A DNA stretch of 45,224 nucleotides from Hymenobacter sp. HSC-4F20 (GCF_019599275.1 NZ_JAHZTD010000010.1:1-45224); one strand, 5' to 3'. Numbered from the stretch's first letter, positions 23,683 to 32,542 are shown. Notes: generated from the sequence alone by a model not told the origin. A program made the numbers and translations.

Positions 23683-23889
23683 CTACGCCTTTTCGGCTTT
23701 GAAGCCGGCATCTTCTACTAGCGCCAGCACCTGTTCTTCTGTTACTTCGCCGGTCACCGTCAGCACCTTGTTCGGATTAGCCGTATCCACCTGCCAAGAG
23801 GTAATGGCTTTCTCGCCATTGAGGGTGGGAGTGACAGCTTTGATGCAGCTTCCACAGTTGATATTCGTGTTGAACTGGAGCGTTTTCAT
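23683..23889 (-). CDS. heavy-metal-associated (HMA) domain metallochaperone
   Basis: A 68-residue cytoplasmic protein of the HMA/CopZ fold. The metal site is NCGSCI with Cys12 and Cys15. The beta-alpha-beta-beta-alpha-beta order is visible, ending in EEQVLALVEDAGFKAEKA. It would carry Cu(I) or another soft metal to a P-type ATPase such as CopA. A TACCTTTC element 7-14 bp before the start is a one-mismatch -7 box. The next gene upstream is the decayed copper-storage protein, separated by a terminator. Confidence 0.9.
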   Translation of the reverse strand: MKTLQFNTNINCGSCIKAVTPTLNGEKAITSWQVDTANPNKVLTVTGEVTEEQVLALVEDAGFKAEKA

Positions 23890-24020
23890 GGTACGGGAAA
23901 GGTAGTGCGCCTACCAAAGGCGGATTGGAACTGGAAACATCCAAAAGTAGTGGTCTACCTACCGAAAGGGGTACAGAATTAAGCCGGCCGCTTGCATGAT
24001 TTCCAGGTCTCCAGGGACCC

Positions 24021-24050
24021 AAAAAGCCAACCTGTGCTCTGACAGGCCGG
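24021..24050 (-). terminator. rho-independent terminator downstream of the decayed Csp gene
   Basis: On the minus strand CCGGCCTGT and ACAGGTTGG pair over 9 bp (two G-U) around a 6-base loop, followed by CTTTTT. It lies 22 bp beyond the original stop codon of the pseudogene, so it was probably its terminator. Confidence 0.8.
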
Positions 24051-24071
24051 TTCTTCAGGTTCAGCGAGAAG

Positions 24072-24348
24072 TTAAGCTGCTACTTCGGCTAAACAGGCTT
24101 CTTCACACCGCATACATGCTTCAGCACACAGACGACAATGTTCTCTATGGTCCGCGTGCTGAGCACCTTCTACCCCCACAAGCATGGCAGATTTCCGCGC
24201 ACTCGCGCAGCAGGTGCTGGGCATGTTCCGAGCCGTGAGCCACGAGGCGGGCAGTCAGGACACAGATGTAAGCACAGTCACAATCTAAGCTGATACAACG
24301 GGCCATCATCTGCACGTTCTACTCTTGTAGACAAGACGTTGCGCAGTG
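24072..24348 (-). pseudogene. decayed four-helix-bundle copper-binding protein (DUF326/Csp-like)
   Basis: Reading the minus strand, fragments of a Cys-rich copper-storage protein appear in two frames. Upstream: HCATSCLQE, a TAG stop at 24321-24319, then NVQMMARCISLDCDCAYICV and LLRECAEICHACG. After a run of five G (24173-24177 on the plus strand) the frame shifts. If one G is dropped it continues VEGAQHADHREHCRLCAEAC and MRCEEACLAEVAA to a stop at 24074. The regular C-x3-C spacing is that of Csp-type proteins, which store Cu(I) in a helical bundle. The missing N-terminal helix, stop codon and frameshift together indicate a dead gene, not one sequencing error, although the G-run alone could be one. 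Confidence 0.85.
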
Positions 24349-24432
24349 CCAGGGCAGTGGGTGCAATTACCCATCATGCGGGCGGCAGCTTTGCGGTGCG
24401 CAATTGGCCCAAAATGTCCGGTAAACGACCCA

Positions 24433-24460
24433 TTGTTGCCTTCGCCATTCGGTACTTTTG
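24433..24460 (+). promoter_or_regulatory. promoter of the GlxA-like regulator and M23 peptidase operon
   Basis: TACTTTTG (24453-24460) fits the -7 consensus exactly, with TTG at 24433-24435, 17 bp upstream. Transcription would start near 24467, which rules out the longer upstream reading frame and supports translation from TTG at 24481. Confidence 0.6.
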
Positions 24461-24480
24461 TCTCTCTACTAACCGCCTGC

Positions 24481-25449
24481 TTGAAACCCCTACCCCATCT
24501 TTTGTTCGTCGTGCCGCCCGCGGTGCATCTGCTGGATCTGACCGGTCCGGTTCAGGTTTTCTACGAGGCCGCTACGTATGGCCAACCCTACCGGCTGACG
24601 TTTTGCTCCTATCAGTCCGTGGTGAGCAGTGCGGCCGGCTTGGGGCTGGGGCCCTTGGTTCCCTTTGCTGAAGTGCCTCTGGTACCGGGGGATGTCATTT
24701 TTCTCCCGGGGCTGGCTATGGAGTACCTACGCTCGGAAGCCTTTCGGCAAGAAGGAACCGCCTTCTTTGGGTGGCTCCAGGAACAGCACAGCCGGGGTGT
24801 GCGGCTGTGTTCGGTTTGCACCGGCGCGTTTATCCTGGCGCACGCTGGGCTACTGGATGGCAAAAAATGCACCACCCACTGGCGGAGACTGGCCGAACTC
24901 CAAGCCCGCTATCCGCACGTGCGAGCGCAGGCCGACACGCTGTTTGTGCGGGACGGCCTCATCGACACCAGCGCGGGGTTAACGGCGGGTATCGACCTAG
25001 CCTTGTATTTGCTAGAGGAACGGCATGGGCCCTTGTTCGCGACCAAAGTAGCTCGTGAACTAGTGGTGTACTCTCGGCGCGGGGCGCAGCACCGCCAGCT
25101 CAGCGTTTACCTGGACTACCGCAACCACTTGCACTCGGGCGTGCACCAAGTGCAGGATTGGCTGGCTGACAACCTCGCCATGGGGGCAACCATCAACGTC
25201 CTGGCCGAGATGGTGCACATGAGCCCGCGTACACTCACCCGCACCTTCCGCCAAGCCACTGGCATCAGTATTAACGAGTATACCACGGCCCTGCGCCGGG
25301 AATTGGCGGCCACATTGCGCCAGAACTCTGCCCTGACCATGGAAAACATTGCCGCGCAGTGTGGTTTCCGCAACGTGCGGCAACTGCGGCGTTTAGAGTC
25401 AACCTCAAACGGCGAGTCGACCAGCCGAGTGCCCATTATTCAGAAATAA
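24481..25449 (+). CDS. GlxA-like transcription regulator (DJ-1/PfpI domain plus AraC HTH)
   Basis: A 322-residue regulator. Residues about 1-170 are a DJ-1/PfpI-type domain (LLFVVPPAVHLLDLTGPVQV; CSVCTGAFILAHAGLLDGKK with the nucleophile-elbow cysteine at 113). Residues about 210-310 are an AraC helix-turn-helix pair (INVLAEMVHMSPRTLTRTFR; LTMENIAAQCGFRNVRQLRR). The open frame extends to 24346 but would overlap the Csp remnant and precede the promoter; TTG at 24481 gives the family-like start LKPLPHLLFVVPP. Known GlxA proteins sense small molecules; here the paired downstream gene is an exported M23 protein, 9 bp away, so it probably controls that operon. Confidence 0.85.
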   Translation: MKPLPHLLFVVPPAVHLLDLTGPVQVFYEAATYGQPYRLTFCSYQSVVSSAAGLGLGPLVPFAEVPLVPGDVIFLPGLAMEYLRSEAFRQEGTAFFGWLQEQHSRGVRLCSVCTGAFILAHAGLLDGKKCTTHWRRLAELQARYPHVRAQADTLFVRDGLIDTSAGLTAGIDLALYLLEERHGPLFATKVARELVVYSRRGAQHRQLSVYLDYRNHLHSGVHQVQDWLADNLAMGATINVLAEMVHMSPRTLTRTFRQATGISINEYTTALRRELAATLRQNSALTMENIAAQCGFRNVRQLRRLESTSNGESTSRVPIIQK

Positions 25450-25458
25450 AGCTGCCCC

Positions 25459-26769
25459 ATGAAAACCGCACGCTTGCTCGTTGCTTTCCTGTTGATTTGT
25501 TGGTGCTGCGGCCACACCAGGGCCCAGGTTACTCCTGTAAAAGACTCAGGCACTTGGGTGTGCGGGCCGTGCGATAAAGGCTGTGACTCGGACCGCTACT
25601 CCGCACCGGGCACGTGTGCGCATTGCGGCATGGCCCTGGTGCCAGGCGCGGCGGGCATTGATTCCCTGCCAGCTCAGCTCAGCAAGCGCCAAAAGGGGGC
25701 GGCCGAACCGTCGCTGTGGCCCCTGCAGCTGGAAATGCGCGTGCCCTTTGCCCCCACCGCGTTTCCCAGTGGGGCACATACTCATCTAGTGTACGAGTTG
25801 TACCTAACGAATTTTGGAACTGTTCCTGTGGCGGTGCGTCGGCTGGAGGTGCTTGACGCGAACGCCGAGAGTACCCCGCCCATCACGACCTTCTTGCCTA
25901 CGCAGCTGGCAACCATGTTGCAGCTTAGTGGCGTGCCCACCCCGGCTGTGCCAACGGAACGGCTTCTTCTTGGCCCTGGCCAGAGTGCCATCGTATTCAT
26001 TTCTGTCGCGGTCGACCGCCAGGCCCGGATGCCAACTCGATTGGTGCATCGCTTGAGTACGGACGACTCCGCCGTAGAGGGAGCGATTATTGGGACTCAG
26101 CATACGGCCTTGCGCGTGCTGGGGCCACCAGTTGATGGCGCCAACTGGCTGGCAGCCGACGGGCCCAGCAATGACCCGGACAATCACCACCGGCGCGGCA
26201 TCCTGCTGCTGGGTGGGCAGGCCGTGGATTCCCGACGCTACGCCATCGATTGGAAGCAGGTCCAGGAAGGCGCTTCGTTCGTGGGCGATGCGAGGGACGT
26301 GCGCGCCTACCATTGCTACGGCAAGGACGTGCTGGCCGTAGCAGCTGGCCGGGTCGTGATGGCCCGCGACGGCCTGCCCGACAACACCCCGGGACACGGG
26401 GTTTCGTTTCGCCCCGCTGTGCCAATTACTCTGGAAACCGTGGCGGGGAACTCGCTCGTGTTGGACCTGGGCGGTGGGCATTTTGCACATTACATGCATT
26501 TGCGGCCGGGCAGCGTGCGCGTGAAGGTTGGGGACCGGGTGCGGCAAGGTCAGGTGTTGGCGGGCATTGGCGGTTCCGGGGATGCGCGCGAGCCGCACCT
26601 GCATTTCGAAGTTACAACATCCGCCACCTTGCTGCGGGGTGAGGGGGTACCCTACCTCATCGACCGCTACCGCTGCCAGACGGCCAGTGGAGGTTCACTA
26701 GAAACGCGTCGGCAGGAGTTGCCTTTGGATGACAACATCGTGGTGTTTGAGAAAAAGCCCATGAACTGA
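25459..26769 (+). CDS. exported M23 metallopeptidase with N-terminal heavy-metal-binding segment
   Basis: A 436-residue protein. After the signal peptide (LLVAFLLICWCCGHTRAQ) comes WVCGPCDKGC and GTCAHCGMALVPG with Cys at 35, 38, 42, 53 and 56, resembling the heavy-metal-binding domain (HMBD). The middle (about 80-270) is beta-rich. The C-terminal part is a LytM/M23 domain: HFAHYMHLRPGSVRVKVGDR, the G-D-R-V-x-x-G-Q-V-L-A turn, and EPHLHFEV with His380 and His382. M23 enzymes cut peptidoglycan cross-bridges, but the first metal-ligand pair (H-x-D) is not obvious, so activity is uncertain. It shares an operon with the GlxA-like gene inside the metal island, suggesting envelope remodelling under metal stress. 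Confidence 0.85.
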   Translation: MKTARLLVAFLLICWCCGHTRAQVTPVKDSGTWVCGPCDKGCDSDRYSAPGTCAHCGMALVPGAAGIDSLPAQLSKRQKGAAEPSLWPLQLEMRVPFAPTAFPSGAHTHLVYELYLTNFGTVPVAVRRLEVLDANAESTPPITTFLPTQLATMLQLSGVPTPAVPTERLLLGPGQSAIVFISVAVDRQARMPTRLVHRLSTDDSAVEGAIIGTQHTALRVLGPPVDGANWLAADGPSNDPDNHHRRGILLLGGQAVDSRRYAIDWKQVQEGASFVGDARDVRAYHCYGKDVLAVAAGRVVMARDGLPDNTPGHGVSFRPAVPITLETVAGNSLVLDLGGGHFAHYMHLRPGSVRVKVGDRVRQGQVLAGIGGSGDAREPHLHFEVTTSATLLRGEGVPYLIDRYRCQTASGGSLETRRQELPLDDNIVVFEKKPMN

Positions 26770-26940
26770 TAGGGGGACCTAACAGGTTTCGAGTGCTACT
26801 ACCCTGCGTACTTTACGGCAGCAGGACTACTGCTAGGTAACGTCTGGACCAAACATTTCATCAGGGCCGTGATTTAACCCTTTAATGTGTCTAGGGGACA
26901 CGCTCAAGTATAACCGGCTTGTTACCAGCAGTTTTACACT

Positions 26941-27570
26941 TCAAGTTCTCTTACCTGCATCATTTAGAGGAGTGTAAGTGGCACTCACCTCACTAGTCGT
27001 CCGTAGTTGTCGCCGGTACACGGAGGGAGAGCACTGCATCAACCGCCGAAACTGCCCGGAGAAGTGCGCCAGACTGGTATATCCTAGTTGTCGGGCTATC
27101 TGACCCACACTGAGCGTCGAAGATGCGAGCAACTCTTGCGCATAAGTCAGTCGCAGGCTTAGGAGGTAACCAGCTACCGTCTTGCCCAGACCTGCTTTCG
27201 CAACTGCTGCACGCAATTGTGGATAGGACACGCCCAGCTCGCGAGCCACAGCTGCTCCAAAAGTACGGTGTTGCAGAGTCTGCCCCCTCTGGCGCAGCAG
27301 GTGACGCACTGCGGAGTTGACTCGTTCCACCAGCGTTAAGTGGAAGTTATCCAGCAGGGCAAACCGGGCTGCTTCCAGGGTCGCCCGGATACGGAGCCAG
27401 TCTAACTGCTGGGGTGAACCCGCCACGGTAGCGGCACCTAAGCGCACGTCGAGTACCTGTAATCCAATGGATTCCAACTCCTGTCGTACCACACGGATGC
27501 CCCGCGCGCAGACCATATGCTTGATGTAGAGCACAGTTACGTGCGCGGCAGAATTAGCAGTCGCGGACAT
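26941..27570 (-). CDS. HMA-like domain fused to AraC-type HTH regulator, with degenerate metal site
   Basis: A 209-residue regulator paralogous to the one at 40070. The N-terminal 75 residues have an HMA-like pattern, IKHMVCARGIRVVRQELESI, then LQVLDVRLGAATV and LEAARFALLD. The C-terminal AraC domain has LSVGQIARQLGYTSLAHFSG and QFRRLMQCSPSVYRRQ. In the paralogue the motif is MVCPQCIRVV; here the second cysteine is Gly24, explained by a single TGC to GGC change. It may bind metal differently or act constitutively. Its start is 3 bp from the RND pump stop, so it ends the minus-strand copper-type operon and may regulate it. Confidence 0.85.
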   Translation of the reverse strand: MSATANSAAHVTVLYIKHMVCARGIRVVRQELESIGLQVLDVRLGAATVAGSPQQLDWLRIRATLEAARFALLDNFHLTLVERVNSAVRHLLRQRGQTLQHRTFGAAVARELGVSYPQLRAAVAKAGLGKTVAGYLLSLRLTYAQELLASSTLSVGQIARQLGYTSLAHFSGQFRRLMQCSPSVYRRQLRTTSEVSATYTPLNDAGKRT

Positions 27571-27573
27571 GGC

Positions 27574-30500
27574 TTAACGAGCGGGGAGCACAGGGTTTGC
27601 ATCCGAGAGCGGGGTCAGCGGCTGCGCGTCCAGTTCCTGCGGGTGGTCGCCGAGGCCTGCTTCCCGGTGGGAGGCGAAGTACTGCGCTAGGGCTTTTTCC
27701 CCTACGAGCCAGAATACCACCGGCGTGACAATGATATCGAGGAAGGTAGAGCTCAAAAGTCCTCCCAGAATCACGGTAGCTACCGGGTAGAGGATTTCCT
27801 TGCCTGGGGCGTCCTTGGCCAGCGTGAGGGGTACTAAAGCCAGTGCGGCTACCAGTGCCGTCATCAATACCGGTACCAGACGCTCCAGGGAGCCGCGAAT
27901 GATCATGGGCTTGCCGAACGTTTCCCCCTCGTGCTCAACCAGATGGATGTAGTGCGAAATCATCATGATACCGTTGCGCGAAGCAATACCGGTGAGGGTA
28001 ATGAAGCCCACCAGCGAGGCGATGCTGAAGGTGCCCCCGGTGAGCAGCACTGCTACCACCGAGCCGATCAATGCCAGCGGGATGTTGAGCATGATCTGTC
28101 CTACCATATAGGTGGATTTGAAGTGGGAGTAGAGCACCAGGAAGATGCCAGCCAGGGAAAACAAACTCAACCAGAGAATCTTCTGAGAAGCCGATTGCTG
28201 ACTCTCGAACTGACCACCATAGGTGAGGTAGTAGCCCGCCGGCAGCTTCACCTGCTGGCTGACTTTCTGCTGAATCTCCTGCACGGTGGAGCCCAGGTCG
28301 CGCTCGGCCACATTGAGCGAGATGGTGATTCGCCTCTGGGTGTTTTCGTGGTTAACCGTATTGGGTCCCGGCTCATAGCTGATGTTGGCCACCTGACTTA
28401 CCGGGATCAGGGCCCCACTGGGGGTCTCGATACGCGTCTGGCTGATGGCCGCGATGTCGTTGCGCTGCGCTTCAGGAAGCTTCACTACCAAGTCAAAACG
28501 CTTTTGCCCGTCGAGCATCTGAGAGACTATGGCACCTTGGAACAGGGTTTCCAGGTCACGCACGACTTCGCCCCGCTCCATGCCATAAGCGCGCAGGGCC
28601 TCATCGCGGGGGCGGATGAGCAGCTGCGGAATCTGCACCTGCTTTTCCACTTGCAGGTCCACCACGCCCGGCACGGTGCTGGCCACGCTACGGATTTCAT
28701 TGGCGTAACGACGTAGCTCCAGCAGATCATTGCCAAACACCTTGATGGCCACCTGGGCCCGCACGCCTGATAAGAGGTGGTCCAGGCGGTGGGAGATAGG
28801 CTGACCAATGTTCACATTGACGCCGGTAATAAGGCTGAGCTTCTGACGCATGTCCGCCAGGATTTCGTCGCGGCTGCGCATCTGCTTGCCCTCTTTCTCC
28901 AGCTCTTCTTCGGTCTTGAAGGCCACCTCAATTTCCGAGTTGTTGACCGACTCGGCGTGCTCGTCGAGCTCGGCCCGGCCGGTGCGACGGGCAGTGTAGG
29001 CTACTTCCGGAATCTTGAGCATTTGCTCTTCCCCTAGGGTACCGAGCTTGTTCGACTCGGCCAGGGAGGTGCCGGCTGGGGCTGAGAAGTTCACCGTCAA
29101 CGAACCTTCATTGAAGGGCGGCAGAAACTCGGTGCCGAAGAAGGGTACCATAGCGGTGGCCATCACGAAGAGCAAGCCTGTCGCGGCCAACACCAGTTTC
29201 GGATGCGTCAGACCCCAGTTGAGCAGACGGGTGTCCTTCTTTTTGAGCCATCTTACCAGACCACCATCCGTTTCTGCGTGCTCCATCTGCTTCATGCGCG
29301 GCAGCAGGTAGTAGCAGAGTACCGGCGTAACAGTCAGCGACACGAACAGAGACGCCACGATGCTGGTGATGTAAGCAATGCCCAAGGGAGCAAAAATCCG
29401 CCCCTCCATGCCCTCCAAAGCGAACAGAGGAAGAAACACCAGCACCACGATGATCGTGGCGTACACGATGGAATTTCGCACCTCAGAAGAGGCCGCGTAG
29501 ATCACCTGCAGCACGGGCCGGGGGGTAGGCAAGTGCCGGTTTTCACGCAGGCGCCGGTACACGTTTTCTACATCCACGATAGCATCGTCCACGAGTTCCC
29601 CAATGGCGATGGCCAGTCCGCCCAGGGTCATGGTGTTGATGCTGATCCCAGCGAACCGGAACACCAACGCCGTTACCAGCAAGGAGAGCGGGATGGCTAC
29701 CAAGGAGATAAATGTGGTGCGTACGTTCAGCAGGAAGGCAAAGAGCACGATGACCACCAGAATGGCTCCATCGCGCAGGGCTTCCTCGACGTTGGTGATG
29801 GACGAGTCAATGAACTCGGACTGCTTGAACAGGCGGGTGTTTACCCTCACATCCTTAGGCAGGGAGGGCTTGAGTTCCGCCAGGGCTTTCTCCACGGCTT
29901 GCGTGAGGCCCACCGTGGCCGCCCCCGGCTGCTTCTCAATGCTCAGAATGACGGCAGGCTTACCGTTCACACTACCGTCGCCACGCTTGAAGCGGGCCCC
30001 AAACTCGACCTTGGCAATGTCGGCTACCCGCACCGGTGACTGCTCGCGGTAGCCTACAATGATGTTTTCAATGTCCTGCACCGAGCGCAGCCGGCCCAGG
30101 TTGCGGATAAGAACCTCGGAGCCGTTGCGGTCAAAGAAGTTGCCGGTAGTGTTCAGGTTGGACTGACGTAATGCCTCCTCCACCTGGTTGACGGTGATGC
30201 CTGTGGCGTTGAGCCGGGGCATGTCCAGGAGCACCTGGTACTGCAGGTTGTCGCCCCCGATAGGAATGACCTGCGCCACGCCAGGAATCGAGAGCAGGCG
30301 CTGGCGCACGGTATAGTTGGCCAGGGTGCGTAGGTCGGCGGCGTTGGTTTGCTGGCCTCCCGAGAGCCCGACGAGCATAATCTGCCCCATCACGGAGGAG
30401 ATAGGCCCCAGCACGGGCGTGATGCCAGTTGGCAACTGCTCGCTCACGGTCTGCAGCTTCTCGCTCACGATCTGCCGGGCTGTAAAGATGTCGGTGCCGT

Positions 30501-30795
30501 AGTCGAACTCCACGAATACCATACCCAGGCCAATGGCCGAGTTGGAGCGCACGGCTGACACGCCGGTGGCCCCGTTCAGGGCCGTTTCCACGGGCAAGGT
30601 TACGAGGGCTTCCACTTCCTCCGGGGCCATGCCGGGGGATTCCAGAAACACGGTCACGCGGGGGCGGTCCAGGTCAGGTAGTACGTCCACGGGCAGCTGC
30701 CGGGCCGTGTAGGTGCCCGCCAGGAGCAGGCCCACGGCGAAGGCCAGCATGAGCAGGCGATTCTGCAGCGCAAAGCGGATTATCTGGTCGAGCAT
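27574..30795 (-). CDS. heavy-metal RND efflux pump, CusA/CzcA family
   Basis: A 1073-residue inner-membrane proton/metal antiporter. The start MLDQIIRFALQNRLLMLAFA and repeated porter domains (VEALVTLPVETALNG; QIMLVGLSGGQQ) are intact. The relay helix reads GGLAIAIGELVDDAIVDVEN (about 390-409), a D-D variant different from the CusA copper signature (A-I-A-I-G-A-M-V-D-A-A-I) and from the D-G-A-V of the other pump here. Copper specificity is therefore inferred from context (copA, cupredoxin, HMBD proteins), not from this motif. Its start is 2 bp from the adaptor stop and its stop 3 bp from the HMA-AraC start, so all three are tightly coupled. Confidence 0.9.
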   Translation of the reverse strand: MLDQIIRFALQNRLLMLAFAVGLLLAGTYTARQLPVDVLPDLDRPRVTVFLESPGMAPEEVEALVTLPVETALNGATGVSAVRSNSAIGLGMVFVEFDYGTDIFTARQIVSEKLQTVSEQLPTGITPVLGPISSVMGQIMLVGLSGGQQTNAADLRTLANYTVRQRLLSIPGVAQVIPIGGDNLQYQVLLDMPRLNATGITVNQVEEALRQSNLNTTGNFFDRNGSEVLIRNLGRLRSVQDIENIIVGYREQSPVRVADIAKVEFGARFKRGDGSVNGKPAVILSIEKQPGAATVGLTQAVEKALAELKPSLPKDVRVNTRLFKQSEFIDSSITNVEEALRDGAILVVIVLFAFLLNVRTTFISLVAIPLSLLVTALVFRFAGISINTMTLGGLAIAIGELVDDAIVDVENVYRRLRENRHLPTPRPVLQVIYAASSEVRNSIVYATIIVVLVFLPLFALEGMEGRIFAPLGIAYITSIVASLFVSLTVTPVLCYYLLPRMKQMEHAETDGGLVRWLKKKDTRLLNWGLTHPKLVLAATGLLFVMATAMVPFFGTEFLPPFNEGSLTVNFSAPAGTSLAESNKLGTLGEEQMLKIPEVAYTARRTGRAELDEHAESVNNSEIEVAFKTEEELEKEGKQMRSRDEILADMRQKLSLITGVNVNIGQPISHRLDHLLSGVRAQVAIKVFGNDLLELRRYANEIRSVASTVPGVVDLQVEKQVQIPQLLIRPRDEALRAYGMERGEVVRDLETLFQGAIVSQMLDGQKRFDLVVKLPEAQRNDIAAISQTRIETPSGALIPVSQVANISYEPGPNTVNHENTQRRITISLNVAERDLGSTVQEIQQKVSQQVKLPAGYYLTYGGQFESQQSASQKILWLSLFSLAGIFLVLYSHFKSTYMVGQIMLNIPLALIGSVVAVLLTGGTFSIASLVGFITLTGIASRNGIMMISHYIHLVEHEGETFGKPMIIRGSLERLVPVLMTALVAALALVPLTLAKDAPGKEILYPVATVILGGLLSSTFLDIIVTPVVFWLVGEKALAQYFASHREAGLGDHPQELDAQPLTPLSDANPVLPAR

Positions 30796-30797
30796 CC

Positions 30798-31943
30798 TTA
30801 CTGATTGAGGTAGATAGACTTGAGCTGGTAAGTACCCTGGGTAACTACCCGGTCGTTCTCGTTGACTTCGCCCTGCAGGAGCACAGTCTGCTCGCCGTTG
30901 ACACTGCCGGGCTGCACGTAGCGAATCTTGAAGTGCTCCGGCTCGGTGTGCACGAACACCACGGGCTTGCCGTTCAGATCGGTTACGGCCGAAGTCGGCA
31001 CCACCAGCTGCTTAGTACCCTGGTTGCCCTGGCCTACTACCTGCACGTTCACTGCTTGACCGGGGCGGTAGGCGTTACCCTCCGCCGCGTCCAGTTCGAG
31101 GATAAGCTGCCGAGCCTGGTTCACCGGGTTTACCACGTTGCTGAACACCACCAGCCGGGCCGGTACACCCGCCTGGCCCTGCAGGCCTTCCACGCGAAAC
31201 TGCGCGCCAGGCGTCACCTTGGCTAGATCCTGGGCGAACACCTGGGCTTCCACCCGCAGCTTACCGGGGTTGATGACCCGAAACAGCTCATCCCCCTGAT
31301 TGACTTGCTGACCCACCGCCAGGTTAAACACATCCACCGTCCCGCTCACGGGCGAGGTGATGCTTACTTGCCGCTGCCGGGCTTGCCCATTAAGGATGGC
31401 CGCGTTCTGCCGGGCCTGGCGCAAGCGTAACTCGGCTGCCACTACATCCTTACGGGCAGCAATATCGGCGATGCTTTGCAGGCGCGCATAATCCTGCTGG
31501 GCAGCCCGCAACTCGGCTTGTGCATTCGCTCGCTCCGTGCTTAACCCAATTTGCTGCGTAGCATCCAGGGTTTGCTCGATGACGGCCAGCGTCTGACCAG
31601 CCCGCACTACCTGCCCCACCTGGGCTGCGAGACGCACGATACGTCCGGTCTGGGGTACCACAATGCGGCCTTCCCCACCGGCCGCAGCCGAGACGGTGCC
31701 ATACAGCGTAGCGCGGCTGTACGTGGCCGAGTAAGCGGCCAGATTGGTGCGCACCTGAAACAGGAACTGGCTTTCCTTAGGCAGCAGCACCTCGTCCGGG
31801 AGGGCTACGCCGGTACTAGCTTTTGCTTCCCCCCCGTGGTCTTCCCCTCCATGCCCGAATACGGTCAAGGGGGGCGGCAGCAGCACCGTCAGTACGAAGC
31901 CAAGGGTAGCCGTTGCCGTGAGAAGTTTATGCGTGGTTTTCAT
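30798..31943 (-). CDS. RND efflux periplasmic adaptor (CusB/CzcB-like)
   Basis: A 381-residue membrane-fusion protein. The signal region ends at VFGHGGEDHGGEAKA, a His/Asp/Glu-rich patch likely to bind metal near the mature N-terminus. Barrel-sandwich halves are VVPQTGRIVRLAAQVGQVVR and ITSPVSGTVDVFNLAVGQQV, with an alpha-hairpin between (NAQAELRAAQQDYARLQS). It overlaps the preceding gene by 17 bp and lies 2 bp before the pump gene in transcription order, so it is translationally coupled to both. It joins the pump at 27574 with the channel at 32543. Confidence 0.9.
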   Translation of the reverse strand: MKTTHKLLTATATLGFVLTVLLPPPLTVFGHGGEDHGGEAKASTGVALPDEVLLPKESQFLFQVRTNLAAYSATYSRATLYGTVSAAAGGEGRIVVPQTGRIVRLAAQVGQVVRAGQTLAVIEQTLDATQQIGLSTERANAQAELRAAQQDYARLQSIADIAARKDVVAAELRLRQARQNAAILNGQARQRQVSITSPVSGTVDVFNLAVGQQVNQGDELFRVINPGKLRVEAQVFAQDLAKVTPGAQFRVEGLQGQAGVPARLVVFSNVVNPVNQARQLILELDAAEGNAYRPGQAVNVQVVGQGNQGTKQLVVPTSAVTDLNGKPVVFVHTEPEHFKIRYVQPGSVNGEQTVLLQGEVNENDRVVTQGTYQLKSIYLNQ

Positions 31944-32541
31944 AGACAGCGGAGGATGAAGTGGGTACTGGAGCGGCTGAGCGACGCCGACGCATGAATA
32001 GCACGGTCAGAGCGATGCCGAGAGTAAAGGCGCTGATCAGGGCCAGGATGGTTTTCCAGGAAGAGAAAAGCGAGGGTGCGGTACTAGGTGCTGCGGCTGC
32101 CACGGGTAGCTTCTCCCCGACGTTGATGCCTTCGAGCAACAGCAGATCGGCTTGGGTGCCGGCTACGATGTTGGCAGTAAAGCTGTAGGTCTTGTTAGCG
32201 GGGAACTCCCCCTCTATCAGGTAGATACCAGGCTCCTGTTCGGTGGCCGTCCACTTCAGACTGGCGTCTTCCGGATTGGTGAGCGTAAGCTTTGCTCCCT
32301 TGATGGGGGCATTAGTGGCGTAATCAGACAGGAACAGCCGCAGATCAGCGGGCTTGCCTCCCTCCAGCGGCTCGTAGCGCAGCAGCACTTCAAACTGCTC
32401 GGAGAGAGCCGCTACGGAGAAAGAGGTTGCGCCTGCTGGGGTGGAAGCCTTAGCCCCTTCTCCGTGGTCCTCGCCCCCGTGGGCGAAGATCCTACTGCTC
32501 GACAGGAGCAGACTCAACAGCAAAATCAGGAGGTGTTTCAT
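31927..32541 (-). CDS. exported membrane-anchored protein with HGGEDH patch
   Basis: A 204-residue protein with a signal peptide (LLILLLSLLLSSSRIFA) followed by HGGEDHGEGAK, the same His-rich patch as the adaptor. The body (about 40-145) is beta-rich and Ig-like (FEVLLRYEPLEGGKPADLRL; YLIEGEFPANKTYSFTANIV), and a membrane helix (ILALISAFTLGIALTVLFM) is followed by a basic tail near the C-terminus. I do not recognise a named family, although FixH/CopC-like periplasmic domains have similar size. It sits between channel and adaptor genes, 1 bp from the first and overlapping the second, so it probably serves the efflux complex. Confidence 0.75.
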   Translation of the reverse strand: MKHLLILLLSLLLSSSRIFAHGGEDHGEGAKASTPAGATSFSVAALSEQFEVLLRYEPLEGGKPADLRLFLSDYATNAPIKGAKLTLTNPEDASLKWTATEQEPGIYLIEGEFPANKTYSFTANIVAGTQADLLLLEGINVGEKLPVAAAAPSTAPSLFSSWKTILALISAFTLGIALTVLFMRRRRSAAPVPTSSSAVYENHA

Positions 32542-32542
32542 G

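Noticed and set aside
24173..24177. Programmed frameshift at the G5 run of the Csp-like gene
   Set aside because: A second lesion (TAG at 24321-24319) and the missing N-terminal helix make decay more likely than programmed recoding.
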